A stretch of DNA of 64,000 nt from Delphinapterus leucas (Eukaryota > Chordata > Mammalia > Artiodactyla > Monodontidae): positions 24,873,450 to 24,937,449 of the forward strand of contig NW_022098007.1 of assembly GCF_002288925.2 (NCBI RefSeq). Direction: 5' to 3'. A program made the translations under genes and the position numbers. The notes under the pieces are model-generated. The model did no database searches, was not told where the DNA came from, and saw only the letters and a program-made list of their open reading frames with translations. Below, piece after piece: positions 22,483-34,020 of the stretch. Every line of letters starts with the position of its first letter. Within the stretch, counting starts at the first letter, position 1.

Positions 22483-22603
22483 TTTTTTCTTTGGCCATAT
22501 CACACAGCTTGTGGGGTCTTGGTTCCAAGGCCAGGAGTTGGGCCTGAGCTCCTGTGGTGGAAGTGCCAAGTCCAACCCGCTATACTAACAGAGAACTTCA
22601 GGT
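22483..22603 (-). mobile_element. CHR-1-like SINE, antisense, in L1 5'UTR
   Basis: From cttttttctttggcc through cagcttgtggggtcttggttcc and gccaggagttgggcctgag to agtgccaagtcc and ctaacagagaact, this matches the reverse complement of the CHR-1-like SINE at 38401-38541 in order and spacing. I see no target-site duplication. It could be an insertion into this copy or part of the L1 subfamily's 5'UTR. Confidence 0.6.
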
Positions 22604-22753
22604 CACAGGGAATATTAATCTGTGTAAGGTCTCCTGGAGGTCTTCATCTCGACACAAAGACCCAGATCCACACAAATGCCTGCAAACTCCAGTGCTGGAT
22701 GCGTCGAGCCAAAGAACCAGCAAGAATGCAACACAGCCACACCCATCAAAAAA

Positions 22754-23717
22754 ATGAGACCAAAAAAATATGTTACAGAAGAAGAAGAAAGGTAAAAACC
22801 TACAAGACCAAATAAATGAATAGGAAATAGGCAACGTACCTGAAAAAGTATTCAGAGTAATGATAGAAGGGATGATCCAAAATCCTGAAAAAAGAATGGA
22901 GGCACAGATTGAGAAAATACAAGGAATGATTAAAAAGGACCTAGAAGAACTAAAGAACAAACCAACAGTGATGAACAACACAATAACTGAAATGAAAAAT
23001 ACACTAGAAAAAATCAATAGCAGAATAACTAAGACAGAAAAACGGAGAAGTGGGGTGGAAGGTAGAATGGTGGAAATCACTGCCGAGGAGGACAAGAAAG
23101 AAAAAAGAACGAAAAGAAATGAGAACAGTCTCAGAGACTTCTGGGACAACACTAAATGCATCAACATTTGAATTATATGGGTCCCAGAAGAAGAAGAGAA
23201 AGAGAAAGCGTCTGAGAAAATATTTGATAGATTATATTAGAAAAATTCCCTAACATGGGGAAGGAAATAGTCACCCAAGTCCAGGAAGCACAGAGAGTCC
23301 CATACAGGATAAACCCAAGAAGAAACATGCTGAGACACATATTAATCAAACTAAAAATTAAATTCAAAGAAAAAATATTAAAAGTAGCAAGGGAAAATTG
23401 AAAAATAACAAATGAGGAATGCCCATAAGGTTATCAGCTAATTTTTCAGCAGAAACCCTGCAGGCTAAAAGGGAATGGAAGGATATATTTAAGGTAATGA
23501 AAGGGAAAAACCTACAACCAGGATCACTCTACCCAGCAAGGATCTAATTCATATGTGGCATAGAAATCAAAAGCTTTACAGACAAGCAAAAGCTAAGATA
23601 ATTCAGCACCACCAAACCAGCTTTACGACAAATGCTAAAGGAATTTATCTAGGCGGGAAACAGAAAAGGAGAAAAAGAACTACAAAAACAAACCCAAAAC
23701 AACTAAGAAAATGGTAA
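22754..23717 (+). pseudogene. L1 ORF1, decayed
   Basis: The ATG at 22754 meets a stop after 13 codons. The coiled-coil portion is open at 22860-23171 (MIQNPEKRMEAQIEKIQG, ending SLRDFWDNTKCINI). The RRM follows in another frame (WVPEEEEKEK-like, 23180-23230), and the C-terminal domain around 23440-23620 has LSAETLQ-like and DKQKLR-like words. There are several shifts. The end reads ...atggtaa, overlapping the ORF2 start. Confidence 0.82.
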
Positions 23718-26700
23718 TAGGAACGTACATATAGATAATGACCTTAAATGTAAATGGATTAAATGCTCCAACCAAAAGACACAGAGTGGCTGAATGGATA
23801 CAAAAACAAGACACATATATATGCTGTCTACAAGAGACCCACTTCAGACCTAGATATATATACAGACTGAAAGTGTGGGATAGAAAAAACTATTCAATGA
23901 AAATGGAAATCAAAAGAAAGCTGGAGTAGCAAGACTCATATCAGGCAAAATGGACTTTAAAATAAAGACTCTTACAAGAGATAAGCAAGGACACTACATA
24001 ATGATCAAAGGATCGATCCAAGAAGAAGATATAACAATTGTAAATATCTACGCACCCAACATAGGAGCACCTTACTACATAAGGCAACTGCTAAAAGCCA
24101 TAAAATGGGAAATTGACAGCAACACAATAATAGTGGGGGGACTTCCACACCCCACTTACAACAATGGACAGATCATCCAGACACACAAAAACATAAGGAA
24201 CACAAGCTTAAAATGATACAATAGACCAGATAGTTTTAATTGATATTTATAAGACATTCCATCCAAAAGCAGCAGAATACACTTTCTTTTCAAGAGCACA
24301 TGGCACATTCTCCAGGATAGATCATATCTAGGGTCACAAATCAAGCCTCAGTAAATTTAAGAATGTTGAAATCATATCATGCATCTTTTGCAACCACACT
24401 ATTATGAGGTTAGAAATCAATTACAGGAAAAAATAAAATACTGTAAAAAAAAAAAAACCAAACACACAGAGACTAAACAATGGGCTACTAAATAAACATG
24501 TGATTACTGAGGAACTCAAAAATACATAGAAACAAATGACAATGAAAGCATAATGACCCAAAACCTATGGGATACGGCAAAAGCAGTTCTAAGAGGGAAG
24601 TTTATAGCAATTCAATCTTACCTCAAGAATCAAGAAAAATCTCAAATAAACAACCTAGGCTTACAACTAGAACAAGTAGAGAAAGAAGAACAAACGAAAC
24701 CCAGATTTAGTAAAAGGAAAGAATTCGTAAAGATCAGAGCAGAAGTAAATGAAATAGAAACAAAGAAACCAATAATAGAGATCAATGAAACTAAAAGGTT
24801 GTTCTTTGAGAAATAAACAAAATTGATAAACCGTTAGCTAGACTCATCAAGAAAAAAGGGAAAAGACTCAAATCAATAAAATAAGAAATAAAAAAGGAGA
24901 AATTACAACTGACACTGTAGAAATACGAAGGATCATTAGAGACTAATACAGGCAACTATATGCCAAATAAATGGACAAACTGGCAGAAATGGACAAATTC
25001 TTAGAAAGGTACAACCTTCCAAGACTGATCCAAGAGGAAATAGAAAATATGAACAGACCAATCACAAATAATGATATTGAAATTGTGATTAAAAATCTTC
25101 CAATGTACAAAAGTCCAGGATGAGATGGCTTCACAGGCGAATTCCATCAAACGTTTAGAGAAGAGCTAACACCCATCTTTCTCAAACTCTTCCAAAAAAT
25201 TGCAGAGAAAGGAACACTCCCAAGCTCACTCTATGAGGCCACTCTCACCCTGATACCAAAACCAGACAAAAATATCACAAAAAAAGGAAATTACAGACTA
25301 ATATCACAGGTGAACATAGACGCAAAAATCTTCAATGAAATGCTAGCAAACAGAATCCAGCAACACATTAAAAGTATCTTACACCATGATCAAGTGGGAT
25401 TTATTCCAGGGATGCAAGGATTCTTCAATATATGCAAATAAATCAAAGCAATACAGCATATTAACAAATTAAGAATAAAAACCATGTGATATTCTCAATA
25501 CATGCAGAAAAATCCTTTGAAAAAATTCAACAGCGATTTATGATAAAAACTCCCCAGAAAGTGGGCATAGAGGGAACCTACCTCAACATAATAAAGGCCA
25601 TGTATGACAAACACACAGCAAACATCATTCTCAATGGTAAAAAACTGAAATCATTTCCTCTAGGATCAGGAACAAGACAAGGATATCCACTCTCGCCACT
25701 ATTACTTAACATAGTTTTTGAAGTCCTAGCCACAGCAATCAGAGAAGAAAAAGAAATGAATCCAAATTGGAAAAGAAGTGCAACGGTCGCTGTTTGCAGA
25801 TGACATGATACTATACATCAAAAGTCCTAAAGATGTTAACCAAAAACTGCTAGAGCTAATCAATGAATTTGGTAAATTTGCATGATACAAAATTAATACA
25901 CAGAAATCTCTTGCATTCCTATACACTAACAATGAACGAGCAGAAAATTAAGGAAACAATAACAGTTACCATTGCAACAAGAAGAATAAAATAACTAGGA
26001 ATAAACCTACCTGAAGAGGTAAAAGACCTGTACTCAGAAAACTATAAAACAAAGCTATAAACTAATGAAAGAAATCAAAGATGAGACAAACAGATGGAGA
26101 GATATACCATGTTCTTTGAATGAAGAATCAATACTGTGAAAATGATTTTACTATCCAAATCAATCTACAGATTCAATGCAATCTCTATCAAATTACCAAT
26201 GACATTTTTCACAGAATTAAAAGAAAATATTTTACAGTTTGTGTGGAAACACAAAACACCCCAAATAGCCAAAGCAATCTTGAGAAAGAAAAACGGAGCT
26301 GGAACAGCCAGGTCCCTGACTTCAGACTATACTACAAAACTACAGTAATCAAGACAGTATGGTACTGGCACAAAAACAGAAATATAGATCAATGGAAGAG
26401 GATAGAAAGCCTAGAGGTAAACCCATGCACCAATAGTCACCTAATCTATGACAAAGGAGGCAAAAATATACAATGGAAAAAAGACAATCTCTTCAATAAG
26501 TGGTGCTTGGAAACCTGGACAAGTGCAAGCAAAAGAATGAAATTAGAGCACTCCCTAACACCATGCACAGAAATGAGCTCAAAATGGATTAGACTTAAAT
26601 GTAATACCCGGCACTATGGATCTTTTAGAGGAAAACATAGGCAGAACACTTTTTTTTCAGAACACTCTTTGACCTAAATCACAGCAAGATCTTTTTTGAC

Positions 26701-27528
26701 CCATCTCCTAGAGTAATGGAAATAAAAACAAACCTAAAGAAAAGAGACCTAAATAAACTTAAAAGGTTTTGCACAACAAAGAAAACCATAAAGGAGATGA
26801 AAAGACAGCCCTCAGAATGGGAGAAAATATTTGAAAATGAAGCAACTGAGAAGTGATTGACCACCAAAATATACAAACAACACATGTAGCTGAATAACAA
26901 AAAAACAAACAATCCAATCAAAAAATGGACAGAAGACCTAGATGGATGTTTCTCCAAAGAAACATATGGATGGCCAGGGGGCACATGAAGAGATGCTCAA
27001 TAACACTAATTACTGGATAAGAGCAGATCAAAACTACAGTGAAGTATCATGTTACAATGGTCAGAATGGCCATCATCAAAAATTCTACAAAGAATTAATG
27101 CTGGAGAGGTTGTGGAGGGGGTTCCTCTTGCAATGTTGGTGGGAACTTGGATTGATATATCCACTCTGGGTAACAATATAGAGTTTCCTTACAGGACTAA
27201 ATATAGAACTCCCATGACACAGCCATCCCACTACTGGGCATATACCCTGAGAAAACCATAATTCAAAAAGACACATTCATTCCTACGCTTATTGCAGCAC
27301 TATTTACAACAGCCAAGACATGGAGGCAGTCTAGGTGTCCACTGACTGATGAATGAATAAAGAAGATGTGGTACATATGCACAATGGAATATTACTGAGC
27401 CATAATAAGGAAAAATATTGGGTCTTTTGGAGAGACATGGATGGACCTAGAGAGCGTCATACAGAGTGAAATAAGTCAGAAAGAGGAAAACAAAATATCA
27501 TATATTAATGCATATATGTGGAATCTAG
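23711..27528 (+). pseudogene. L1 ORF2, decayed
   Basis: The ATG at 23711 is followed by a stop within eight codons (ATATAG). Downstream fragments keep EN words (NVNGLNAPTKRHR, CLQETHFRPR, IYAPNIGAP) and RT words ([25 protein letters not shown]). The catalytic box FADDM is present at about 25793-25807 but in a broken frame. The late part has [21 protein letters not shown] at 26347-26410. The protein cannot be made. Confidence 0.87.
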
Positions 27529-28370
27529 AAAAATTATTCAGATAAACCTATTTGCAGGTTAGGAATAGAGATGCAGGCATAGAAATTGGATGTGTGGGCA
27601 CGGGAGGGGAAGGAGGTGGGATGAATGCGGAGATTGGGATTGACATGTATATACTACCATGTGTAAAACAGATAGCTAGTGGGAACCTGCTGTATAGTGC
27701 CAGGAGCTCAGCTCAGTCCTCTGTGGTGACCTAGGTGGGTGGGATGTGGGGGGAGAGGGAGGTCCAAGAAGGAGGAGATATACATATACATATAGCTGAT
27801 TCACTTCATTGTACAGCAGAAACTGACACAACATTGTAAAGTAACTATACCCCACTAAAAAAATTCAAAACAATTAACAAAATAGCCAGAAGATCATACA
27901 TATTGATAATTACCTTACATGTAAATGGATTAAATTCTCCAACCAAAAGGCATAGACTGGCTGAATGGATACAACAGCAAGACCTTTTTACATGTTGTCT
28001 AAAGAGACCCACTTCAGATCTAGGGACACATAGAGACTGAAAGTGAGGGGATGGAAAAAGGCATTCCATGCAATGGAAATCAAAAGAAAGCTGGAGTACC
28101 AATACTCATATCAAACAAAATAGACTTTAAAATAAAGACTGTTACAAGAGACAAAGAAAGACATTACCTAATGATCAAGGGATCAATCCAAGTAGATATA
28201 ACAACTGTAAATATATATGCACCCAACATGGGAGCACCTCAATATAAAAGGCAAATATTAACAGCCATAAAGGAGGAAATTGACAGTAACACAATAATAG
28301 TGGGAGACTTTAACAACCCACTTACATCAATGGACAGATCATCAAGACAGAAGATCAATAAGGAAACAGC

Positions 28371-28435
28371 TTAAAGACACATTACCAGATGGACATAATT
28401 GTCTTAAAAGACACATTACCAGATGGACATAATTG
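28371..28435. repeat. ~32-bp tandem duplication in L1 ORF2
   Basis: The segment ttaaagacacattaccagat... (28371-28401) is repeated with one extra A at 28404-28435. It duplicates the text for the MDIID-like start of the endonuclease mid-region. Confidence 0.88.
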
Positions 28436-31400
28436 ATATTTATAGAGCATTCCATCCAAAAGCAGGACAATACACATTCTTTTCAAGTGCACATGGAACA
28501 TTCTTCAGGATAGATCACGTGCTGGGTCATAAAGCAAACCTTGATAAATTTAAGAAAGCTGAAATCATATCAAGCATCTTTTCCGACCACAATGCTATAA
28601 GATTAGAAATCAACTACCAAAGGAAAAAAACTGTAAAAATAGCAAACACTTGGAGGCTAAACAATATGCTACTAAACAACCCATGGATCACTGAAGAAAC
28701 CAAGGAGGAAATTTAAAAATATCTAGAGACAAATAAAAAGGAAAATATGATGACCCAAAACCTATGGGATGCAACAAAAGCAGTTCTAGGAGGGATGTCT
28801 ATAGCAATACAATCTTACCTCAGGAAAAAAGAAAGATCTACGATATGCAACCTAACTTTACACCTAAAACAACTAGAGAAAGTAGAACAGACAAAACTCA
28901 AAGTTAGCAGAAGGAAAGAAATCATGGGAATCAGAGCAGAAACAAATGAAATAGAGATGAAGAAAACAATAGCAAAGATCAATGATGCTAAAAGATTTTT
29001 CTTTGAAAAGATAGACAAAATTGATAATCCTTTAGCCAGACTCACCAAGAAAAAGAGCTAGAGGCTCAAATCAAAAAAATTAGAAATGAAAGAGGAGAAG
29101 TTACAACAAACACTACAGAAATACAAAGGAACATAAGAGACTACTACAAGCAACTATACACCAATAAAATTGACAACTTAGAAGAAATGGACAAATTCTT
29201 AGAAAGGTACAATCTCCCAAAACTAAACTAGGAAGAAATAGAAAATATGAACATACCAATCACAAACACTGAAATTGACACTATTCATTTAAAAAATCCC
29301 TGTGCACAAAAGTCCAGGATGAGATGGCTTCACAGGCGAATTCTATCATTTAGAGAAGAGCTTTCACCTATTCTTCTGAAACTGTTTCAAAAAACTGCAG
29401 AGGAATGAAGACTCCCATACTCATTCTATGAGGCCACCATCATGATGATACCAAAACCAGACAAAGATACCATACAAAAAAAGAAAACTACAGGCAAATA
29501 TCACTGATAAACATAGATGTAAAAATCATCAACATAATACTAGCAAAACAAATCCAGCAATAAATAAAAAGGATCATACACCATGATCAAGTGGAATTTA
29601 TCCCAGGGATGGAAGGATTTTTCAATATCTGCAAATCAATCATTAGGATACACAACATCAACAAACTGAAAAATAAAAACCATATGACCATCTCAGTAGA
29701 TGCAGAAAAAGCTTTTGACAAAATCCAACACTGATTTATGATCAAACTCTCTAAATAGTGGGCATAGAGGGAACATACCTCAACATAATAAAGTATATAT
29801 ATGACAAACCCACAGCTAACATTGTTCTCAATGGTGGAAGGCTGAAAGCATTTCCTCTAAGATCAGGAAAAAGACAAGGTTGTCCACTCTCACCACTTTT
29901 ATTATACCTAGTTTTGGAAGTCCTAGCCATGACAATCAGAGAAGAAAAAGAAATAAAAGGAATCCAAATTGGAAAAGAAGTAAAACTGTCACTGTGTACA
30001 GATAACATGATACTATACATAGAAAACCCTAAAGATGCTACCAGAAAACTACTAGAGCTCATCAACGAATTAGGTAAATTTGCAGGATACAAAATTAATA
30101 TACAGAAACTGTTGCATTTCTATATGCTAACAATGAAATATCAGAAAGAGAAATTCAAGAAACAATCCCATTTACCATCACATGAAAAAGAATAAAATAC
30201 CCAGGAATAAAACTACTTAAGGAGGCAAAAGATATATACTCAAAAAACTGTGAGACACCGATGAAAGAAATAGAAGATGACACAAACACATGGAAAGGTA
30301 TAGCATGTTTTTGGATTGGAAAAATTAATATCGTCAAAATGATTATACTACCCAAGGTAATCTACAGATTCAATGTAATCCATATCAAATTAACAATGGC
30401 ATTTTTTGCAGATCTAGAAGAAAAAGTCTTAACATTTGTATGGAAACACAGAAGACCCTGAATAGCCAAAGCTGTATTGAGAAAGAAAAACAGCTGGAGG
30501 TATCAGGCTCCCTGACTTCAGACTATACTACAAAGCTACAATAATCAAAGCAGTATAGTACTGACACAATGGCAGACTTATATATTAATGGAACAGGATA
30601 GAAAGCCCAGAAATAAATCCATGCACCTATGTTCAGTTAATCTATGACAAAAGAAGAAAGAATATACAACAGAGAAAAGACAATCTCTTCAATAAGTGGT
30701 GCTGAGAAAACTGGACAGCTACATGTAAAAGGATGAAATTAGAACATTTTCTAATACCACACACAAAAGCGAACTCAAATTGGATTAAAGACCTACATGT
30801 AAGACCCAGTACTATAAAACTCTTTGAGGAAAATATTGACAGAACACTCTGACACAAATCACATCAGTATCTTTTAGGATCCACATCCTAGAGTAATGAA
30901 AATAAAAACAAAAATAAACAAATGGGACATAATTTAATTTAAAAGCTTCTGCATAGCAAGGGAAACCATAATCAAAATGAAAAGACAACTCACAGAATGG
31001 GAGAAAATACTTGCAAATGAAGTGGTCAACAAGGGATTAATTTCCAAAATATACAAACAACTCATGCAGCTCAATATCAAAAGTGAAAACAGCCCAATCA
31101 TAAAATAGGCAGAAAATCTAAATAGGCATTTCTCCAAAGAAAACATACAGATTGCCATAAAGCACATGGAAAATTGCTCAACGTCGCTAATTCTTAGAGA
31201 AATGCAAATCAAAACTACAATGAGTTATCACCTCACACTGGTCAGAATGGCCATCGTCAAAAAGTCTACAAGCAATAAATGCTGGAGTGGGTGTGGAGAA
31301 AATGCAACCCTCCTACACTGCTGGTGGGAATGTAAATTGTTATAGCCACTATGGAGGACAGTGTGGAGGTTCCTTAAAACATTAATAATAGAGCTACCAT

Positions 31401-31938
31401 ATGACCCAGAAATCCCACTTCTGGACATATATCTGGAGAAAACCACACTTTGAAAATATACAGGCACCCCAATGTTCATTGCAGCACTATTTACAATATC
31501 CAACACATGGTAGCAACCTAAATGTCCATCGACAGTTGAATGGATAAAGAATATGTGGTACATACATACAATGGAATGTTACTCAGCCATTAAAAAGAAA
31601 GAAATAATGCCATTTGCAGCATCATGGATGCAACTAGATATTATCATACTAAGTAAGTTAGTTGGAAAGAGAAAGACAAATACCATATGATATCACTTAT
31701 ATGTGGAATCTATAAGAAAATATACAAATAAGTTTATTTACAAAACAGAAACAGGCTCACAGACTTGGAAAACAAAATTAGGTTACCAAAGGGGAAAAGT
31801 GGTGAGGAGGGATAAATTAGGAGGTTGGGATTAACATATACACATTACTAAATAGATAATCAACAAGGACCTACTGTATAGCACAGGGAACTCTACTCAG
31901 TACTCTGTAATAAGCTATATGGGAAAAGTATCTGATAG

Positions 31939-31940
<2 letters not shown>

Positions 31941-31973
<33 letters not shown>
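31941..31973. repeat. (AT)n microsatellite
   Basis: An uninterrupted run of alternating A and T inside the 3'UTR of the old L1. Confidence 0.95.
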
Positions 31974-31974
<1 letters not shown>

Positions 31975-32045
31975 CTAAATAACTTTGTTGTACACCTGAA
32001 ACTAACACAACATTGTAAATCAATGATACTTCAAGATAAAATATT

Positions 32046-32173
32046 TTTTTTCAAAATTATCAATCCAATATGAACACATAACAATTTTATATAAGTATCA
32101 AACAAGAAAGCCACAAAATACATGAAACAAAGCTGAAATAATTGAAGGGAGAAAGGTACAATTTAAGAATAAT
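32046..32173 (+). mobile_element. Old L1 ORF2 endonuclease scrap
   Basis: Diverged sequence resembling the IYAPN-to-GDFN interval of old L1 ORF2 (cataacaattttatataagta, then gaagggagaaa and agaataatagtt). It is short and decayed, so assignment is tentative. Confidence 0.45.
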
Positions 32174-34020
32174 AGTTTGAGGAGTTGGATCAAGAAGGCA
32201 GAGTAGGGCTTCCCTGGTGGCACAGTGGTTGAGAGTCCGCCTGCCGATGCACGGGACATGGATTCATGCCCCGGTCCAGGAAGATCCCACATGCCGCGGA
32301 GTGCCTGGGCCTGTGAGCCATGGCCACTGAGCCTGTGCGTCCGGAGCCTGTGCTCTGCAACGGGAGAGGCCACAACAGTGAGAGGCCTGCATACCGCAAA
32401 AAAAAAAAAAAAAAAAAGGCAGAGTACGGGGAGGAGCTCACCTCCCCCAACCAACACCTCAAAAATACATCTACATGTGGAGCAATTCTCAACGAAAACA
32501 AACTGAAGACTGGCATAAAGACACATACAATGAAGGTTGTAAGAAAGTTTCACATGAAATTGGTTAGGAGGGGAAGAGAAGCAATGAAGTTGGGACCTGT
32601 ACCCCTGGGAGGGGAAACAGAAGAGGAGGACAATTACATGGGCTCATAGATCCTACCTGAGGAGTGAGCTATGCAAATCACTTATTGAGCCCCTCAGCCC
32701 TGGGTCTGACATGGAAAGGACAGGATGAGTTCCCTTAGCTGGTTGGAAAACCAGTGGTACTGAAATCTGGGCTTTAAGAAAGCTAGACTTTGCTTGTGAA
32801 GACTGCATATGTTTGCTTACTTTTGAAACAAGGCAGAGGAAGCAGATTGAAACTGCCCAGGACTCTGGCCAGTTTCCTACAACTGCCCAGGTGACCACCC
32901 TAGCCTGACCTGAGCACACGCTCTGGCCCCACTTGCTCAGCAGTGCACCTACACACTAGAGCAAGAGCTGCTGTAGCTGAAGGGAGTGCATGGTTGTGAG
33001 GGACAGAGCTGGCTGGGACCCAGAACAGTATCTGAACAGCATGAGGGCAGCCTTTTTGGTGCCTAAGGAGGCAATGAATCAAGGGTGGTCAGGACAGACT
33101 GGTGCCAGGACCATCACAGCCTGCAAACCCATATATGTTGATAACCCACTCCAGACTCTCTTACTCCAAAAGAGATCCCCTCTGGGGCCAGGGTGCCAGT
33201 GCTGGGAGGGAGAAGAGCACACACTTGGAATGAAGTCAGCCTACAGTGCTTCTACTCCAGCAACGTGGGACCTGTCCCTACCCTCAGCAGTATGGTATTT
33301 GACACTGAACAGAGGAGAAGTCCCAGCTCACACCAGGCTCTGGATAAAGTAACTCCCTCTCCATGCCCATGTCCTACCAAGGTAAGAGCTACAAGCACAT
33401 CATGGGAGAAGACATGACTCGTGCTCACTAGAGATCCAGCTCTCCCACCAAAGCCACTAGACACATGCAGACTATATAGGGCCACTCCCACACAAAGGCA
33501 CTCCTTCAAGACTGGAATAGGTAACAATTTCATGTAATTTCATAGAGAAAGTTAAGCAAAATGAGAACGCAGGAATTTATTTTAAATAAAAGTATAAGAG
33601 AAAAGTTCTACAAAAGCACCTGATGAAACAGAAATAAATAATTGATTGATAAAGAATTCAAAACATTAGTAATAAAAATGCTAAATGATATAGGGAAGGT
33701 AATAGATGAGCACAGCGAGAATTTTAAGAAGGAACTAGAAAATATAAAAAATGACCAGTCAGAACTAAAGAACACAATCACTAAAATTTGAAACACACTA
33801 GAAAGAAGAAAGAGAAGACTAGGTGATACAAAATAATGCATAAGAAATCTGGAAGATGGAATAATGGAAATCACACAATCAGAGCAGCAAAAAGGAAAAC
33901 AAATTTGAAAAATGAAAACAGCTTAAGGGACCTCTCAGAAAATGTCAAGCATACCAATATTTGCATGATATGGGTCCCAGAAGGAGAAGAGAGACAGAAA
34001 GTCTTCTAAAGTGTGTTTGA
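32174..34020 (+). mobile_element. L1 5'UTR and ORF1 N-terminal part
   Basis: Begins like an L1 5' end (ggagttggatcaagaaggcagagtagg), is interrupted by a SINE at 32206-32415, and continues as leader sequence with GC-moderate text. From about 33555 (aaaatgag) it is a decayed ORF1: coiled-coil words (ELENIKNDQSELKNTI-like near 33735) and the RRM start (NICMIWVPEGEE-like near 33955-34000). It then switches at about 34021 into mid-ORF2 of a different-looking L1. Confidence 0.78.
32206..32415 (+). mobile_element. CHR-type tRNA-derived SINE
   Basis: Starts gggcttccctggtggcacag (A-box TGGCACAGTGG), contains a degenerate B box (gattcatgcccc), and ends gaggcctgcataccgc with a run of about 18 A. It is flanked by the 11-bp duplication aaggcagagta at 32195-32205 and 32416-32426. 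Same family as the copy at 14743-14952. Confidence 0.93.

Larger units (their letters stand above)
21393..22753 (+). promoter_or_regulatory. L1 5'UTR with tandem units and antisense SINE
   Basis: The first 250 bp are G-rich (ggggagaggttctc, ggggcccactc). A block of short GC-rich repeats follows (21736-22056), then an AT-rich part (22250-22480) and a sequence that reads as an antisense CHR-1-like SINE (22483-22603). Leader sequence runs to the ORF1 ATG at 22754. Promoter activity is inferred from position. Confidence 0.6.
21393..27863 (+). mobile_element. Full-length sense L1, nested in old L1
   Basis: The 5' end at about 21393 (tggggcagagtaaagatgctgg) is followed by a repeat-bearing 5'UTR, ORF1 (22754-about 23717), ORF2 (23711-about 27528) and a 3'UTR ending in a short A run at 27857-27863. 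It is flanked by an imperfect duplication (aaacaaatcca at 21382-21392 and aaaaaaattca at 27857-27867), so it is older than the copy at 1708. Both ORFs are heavily broken. Confidence 0.88.
27868..32045 (+). mobile_element. Old sense L1, right part (ORF2 and 3'UTR)
   Basis: Resumes the L1 begun at 20875. ORF2 runs from about 27890 to 31720 with open remnants at 28051-28374 (EN: IYAPNMGAPQYK, GDFNNPL), 28423-28716 (AHGTFFRIDHVLGHK, SDHNAI), 28747-29061 and 29758-30195 ([12 protein letters not shown]). The catalytic box is LCTDNM where FADDM is expected. The 3'UTR ends at about 32045 after a (TA)n run. Confidence 0.88.

Noticed and set aside
32098..32553. Open frames of 90-150 codons spanning the SINE
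   Set aside because: These come from the GC-rich tRNA-derived SINE body on both strands. The same peptide words recur at the SINE at 14743, so they are repeat by-products.
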